20,545 nucleotides of DNA from Sphacelaria rigidula (Eukaryota > Phaeophyceae > Sphacelariales). Shown in pieces: positions 17,994-20,545 of the stretch. Each line of letters starts with the position of its first letter. Position 1 is the stretch's first letter. The notes beneath the pieces were generated by a model, which had not been told where the DNA came from, made no database searches, and worked only from the letters and a program-made list of their open reading frames with translations. The translations under genes were made by a program, and so were the position numbers. Location: contig CAXNAA020000519.1 in assembly GCA_964200075.2 (NCBI GenBank), forward strand, positions 1-20,545. Direction: 5' to 3'.

Positions 17994-18428
17994 TTCTCTT
18001 GCCACATTGCCATGGTGAGTCTCTAACCCCAGGATTGCTTGACGCGTTGGTGGCACCATGATGGAGGTCGTGCTGCATTTGTTGCTGTCGGTCATATTCT
18101 GTTGTGTGTGTTTTTTTTGCAAAACTTGCTCTAGTCCACGTAGTTCAGTAGTGGCTTCTCCTGACTGCGTTTTTGGTGGGGAAAAGACCTTGAAGAAAAA
18201 GGCCGGGTCGTTGCCGCGCATACTGTTCGTCATTATTTTTTCCTGCATACCACAGCACTTGGTTGTTCCAAGACGCGTGAAGATGAGCACGAGCAATGAT
18301 CGCTGATGTAGCGAGCAGAACACGTCACTCATGTTTGTACAGATAATTTTCGAGTGGTCTTCCGTGGGCGCGTCGTTGAGTGTGGCCTCGCATTCGGTGG
18401 GTGGCAGCGCAAAATCAACAATGGAAAA
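17964..18428 (-). pseudogene. Decayed coding segment C (unknown)
   Basis: The frame is open for 155 codons from just after a TAG at 18429-18431; the first Met is at 18332. It is mixed hydrophobic and polar, beginning FSIVDFALPPTE and containing a hydrophobic SLLVLIF stretch. The end runs into the repeat at 17866-17993, so its last residues are probably not original. It overlaps segment B by a few bases in another frame, which suggests B and C were once one reading frame split by a frameshift. No family is recognised. Confidence 0.35.
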
Positions 18429-19011
18429 CTATCGACCGCGACAGCCGCACTCTTAGAGCGCGTTGGCACTGTCGGCCTGACTGAAGTCCCTCATCTGTGT
18501 TGTCCGCACAGAAGCCGAGCGAAGTGTTCCTAGCAACAAACTGAGCAAAATATTTGAAAATGGAGCAGTTTCGGGTTCTGGAGATTTGCCTGTCGCCGCT
18601 CCGGACTTTCAGGGCGTAGTTCTCGTCATCTCCCATCCATCCCTCCTCCCTCCTGTCCCCCACATACTCATAGCATGTTTTCGTTGTTCCCTCGTCGCCA
18701 GCTAAACGTGCATCCGCCCGAAATATTCTGCTGGTTTTTTTTTTTGCCAATACTTGAATTTCTCGCTCGAAGGTGCTGACCGTCTGCTTCTTCATCTGTG
18801 CGTGCGTGGTTTCGGGAAATGCTAATGCGGGATTCAATGTGGTTCTGACGGCCATGATGTACGTGGTATATGTGGCGATTTTGGCTGCAGTCTTCAACAA
18901 GAAGCGCTCTGTGAGTGTCGACACAGGAACGGAAAGATGAAACCTTGGTCACCAAATCGACAGCTGCAGCGGAGCAACCTGCGATGGCATGAACTTATGT
19001 CCAAAGCTCAT
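18415..19011 (-). pseudogene. Decayed coding segment B (unknown), one internal TGA
   Basis: It begins at an ATG (19009-19011) that overlaps the stop of segment A as ATGA. The frame stays open except for a TGA at 18949-18951, for a total of 198 codons. The first third (MSFGHKFMPSQVAPLQLSIW, stop, PRFHLSVP..., TLTERFLLKTAAKIATYTTY) reads like a folded protein. Later parts are charged and include a Lys tract encoded by a poly-A run that may hide an indel. No family is recognised. Confidence 0.4.
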
Positions 19012-19193
19012 TTTATTTTGCGGTCGCCGTTGTCGGTGCTCTTGATTTCGATTTGTACCTGAACACTTGTTGTGAGGAGATCAAGCCATAGGTTCATGTT
19101 TTTTAGGCGCACTTTGTCACCGAGGGTGTCAGCTGCATCCTCGCTCCGTTGGCTGTCCTTACCCCAACCTGAGCACAGTTGCTGGTTGGTTCG
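19008..19193 (-). pseudogene. Decayed coding segment A (unknown), beta-strand-like end
   Basis: An open frame of 61 codons following a TAA at 19194-19196. Its last half, DTLGDKVRLKNMNLWLDLL followed by TTSVQVQIEIKSTDN, has the alternating pattern of beta strands. Small-virus jelly-roll capsid proteins can look like this, but the similarity is only impressionistic and I do not assign it. There is no clear start. The opposite strand (19196-19393) holds a 65-codon frame with a hydrophobic TTALFFLLLALILEV segment that could equally be an antisense artefact. Confidence 0.35.
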
Positions 19194-19399
19194 TTATGGT
19201 TTTGGTCTCCTGTTCGACACCGGTGCTGTCTTACGGGTGCTATGGTACCACAGCCCTGTTTTTCTTGCTGCTTGCGCTCATTCTTGAGGTGTGTGTGTGT
19301 GTGGCCCGTTTTTATCGAAAGAACGCTTCACAGTTCGAACGGCTCGCCATGCCACACAACACCTGTTCTTTTGATTACGCTTCTGTGTGCTAACTAGAT

Positions 19400-20394
19400 G
19401 TGGATATCACTACACACATGGGATTTTCCCCACGGTGTGACGCGTATGCAATCGTAGGCCTGGCGGACCTATTTTTTACTCGAGTGCAAGAAAAGTCTCG
19501 TTGATAGTTGATCGTTGACCACCTTGCTGCGGTATCGTAACATTAGCCGCCTGTCTTGACCAGCTGCTTCCGTTTTTTTTTCGGTCCGTTTTACTGTTTG
19601 GATTTGTGGTATGCCGTCAGGTGGATGGGGGGTTGGATACGGCCATGGCGGTCGCACCGATGATCGGAGGGGGATTAATTGGAGCTACCACCATGATGGC
19701 GTTTCTTTCTCTCATGACCGCCATCTATTGGGGGGAAATGTCTGGGTGAGCAAGAAGACCTGTGTACATCACTTTTTGCACGTTACCCCGCCCCCCCCCC
19801 CGTCCCCAGTGGTTTGGACCACAGACAAGTGTTTTCAAAATTGACCAAAATACATACTAATATCTTTCTGCGGGCATCAGCTAGATCCGAGGTGACCAGA
19901 TAGTTTTCTACCGCGTTTTCAATTACGTGTAAGGTGGGTATCCCGGAAACTTGGCAGCTCAAATTATGTCTGCATTTCATCAGTTCGGTCTTTCTAACTC
20001 GCGGCCAGCTCCCGTCAATCTCTCGACAGGTTGTAAATCCTTACGCCCGAGTCTATCCAGCGAACGAGTGTTTGATTTTATTGAAGTTCCGTTGAGAAGT
20101 CTGGTTACGCTCGGAATTGGAGTGCTTGTGCTTGGAGTAGCCGTACCCGCTTCCCCCGTTGGAAATGGATCAAACTCGGAAGTGGGGTGTGTGATGCTAA
20201 TCTGTTGTAGGGTCAAAGATACGTTTCCCTTGGAGCCGTGACCGTGACGTCTCCCTGTCACTGTCGTAGGCTACCTCGAATAGAGATGTTGGTGCTGACG
20301 AAGGAGACGGCAGAGTCGACTTTTGTTTGCACTGCCGGTGCAGTGATGACAAGCTGTCTGCTCCCACCAAAAACAACGAACTACTTCCATCCTG
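19400..20394. other. Unassigned stretch
   Basis: Short frames on both strands (19951-20241 plus with one hydrophobic segment; 19980-20261 minus, Pro/Thr-rich) overlap each other and lack recognisable domains. A C-rich tract lies at about 19787-19801 and a TG run at about 19290-19302, just upstream. Confidence 0.45.
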
Positions 20395-20404
20395 CCCCCC
20401 CCTC

Positions 20405-20445
<41 letters not shown>

Positions 20446-20545
20446 CCCCCCCCCCCCGCCCCCCCCCCCCCCCCCGCCCCCCGCCCCCCCCCCCCCCGCC
20501 CGCCCCCCCCCCGCCCCCCCCCCCCCCGCCCCCCCCCCCCCCCCC
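20395..20545. repeat. Poly-C terminal tract
   Basis: About 150 bases of C with irregularly spaced single G. The irregular interruptions look like a difficult-to-sequence homopolymer or an assembly artefact at a scaffold end. Exact length and content should not be trusted. Confidence 0.9.

Overview
This is a eukaryotic, gene-poor and repeat-dense window. The evidence is a non-LTR retrotransposon (LINE) with APE-type endonuclease and reverse transcriptase blocks, SINE-like sequences with tRNA (RNA polymerase III) promoter boxes, small inverted-repeat transposons (MITE/foldback type), simple repeats, long homopolymer tracts and no compact gene arrangement. The lineage cannot be fixed from the sequence. 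From memory of similar LINE proteins, an alga-like stramenopile is my best guess, at low confidence. The window starts with a G25 tract, ends in about 150 bases of nearly pure C and has a 10-N gap at 15601-15610, so it looks like a draft scaffold piece.

Layout. 1-7420: no convincing conserved gene. It holds two or three tRNA-derived SINE-like segments on the minus strand (about 430-512, 957-1263, 2616-2876), a 5'-truncated LINE 3' end on the plus strand (about 3372-3594), several foldback or hairpin structures (1682-1878, 2440-2486, 6440-6512, 6712-6753) and one weak candidate for a small secreted protein (5706-5930, minus). 7422-11559: a nearly full-length but inactivated LINE on the minus strand. 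In its own 5'-3' direction it has a 5' UTR, a short ORF with two adjacent PAM2-like (poly(A)-binding-protein docking) motifs, an endonuclease-RT reading frame broken by stops and frameshifts, a 3' UTR and an (ATCA)n/(ATCT)n tail. 11560-13409: two incomplete 483-bp repeat units encoding an Ala/Pro/Glu-rich protein, a 160-bp-arm inverted duplication centred at 12460, a plus-strand coding remnant ending in a Lys-rich, nuclear-signal-like segment, and a 324-bp near-perfect foldback element.

13840-16170: four copies of a roughly 200-bp foldback repeat family, plus a CTCGAG-rich degenerate tandem repeat (15148-15294). 15480-18000: a dispersed inverted repeat next to the gap, and a 387-bp hAT-type MITE with YARNG ends and a perfect 8-bp target-site duplication (17399-17801), with a truncated sister copy nearby. 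17964-19193: a decayed minus-strand coding region of unknown identity with overlapping ORFs (ATGA junction). 19400-20395 has nothing I can assign, and the rest is poly-C.

How the parts relate. The LINE is the only element here with recognisable enzymes for its own mobility, and both copies show breaks or truncation, so this is a graveyard of mobile DNA rather than an operating gene system. The most interesting item is the LINE 5' ORF, whose paired PAM2-like motifs suggest a docking strategy onto the host poly(A)-binding protein.
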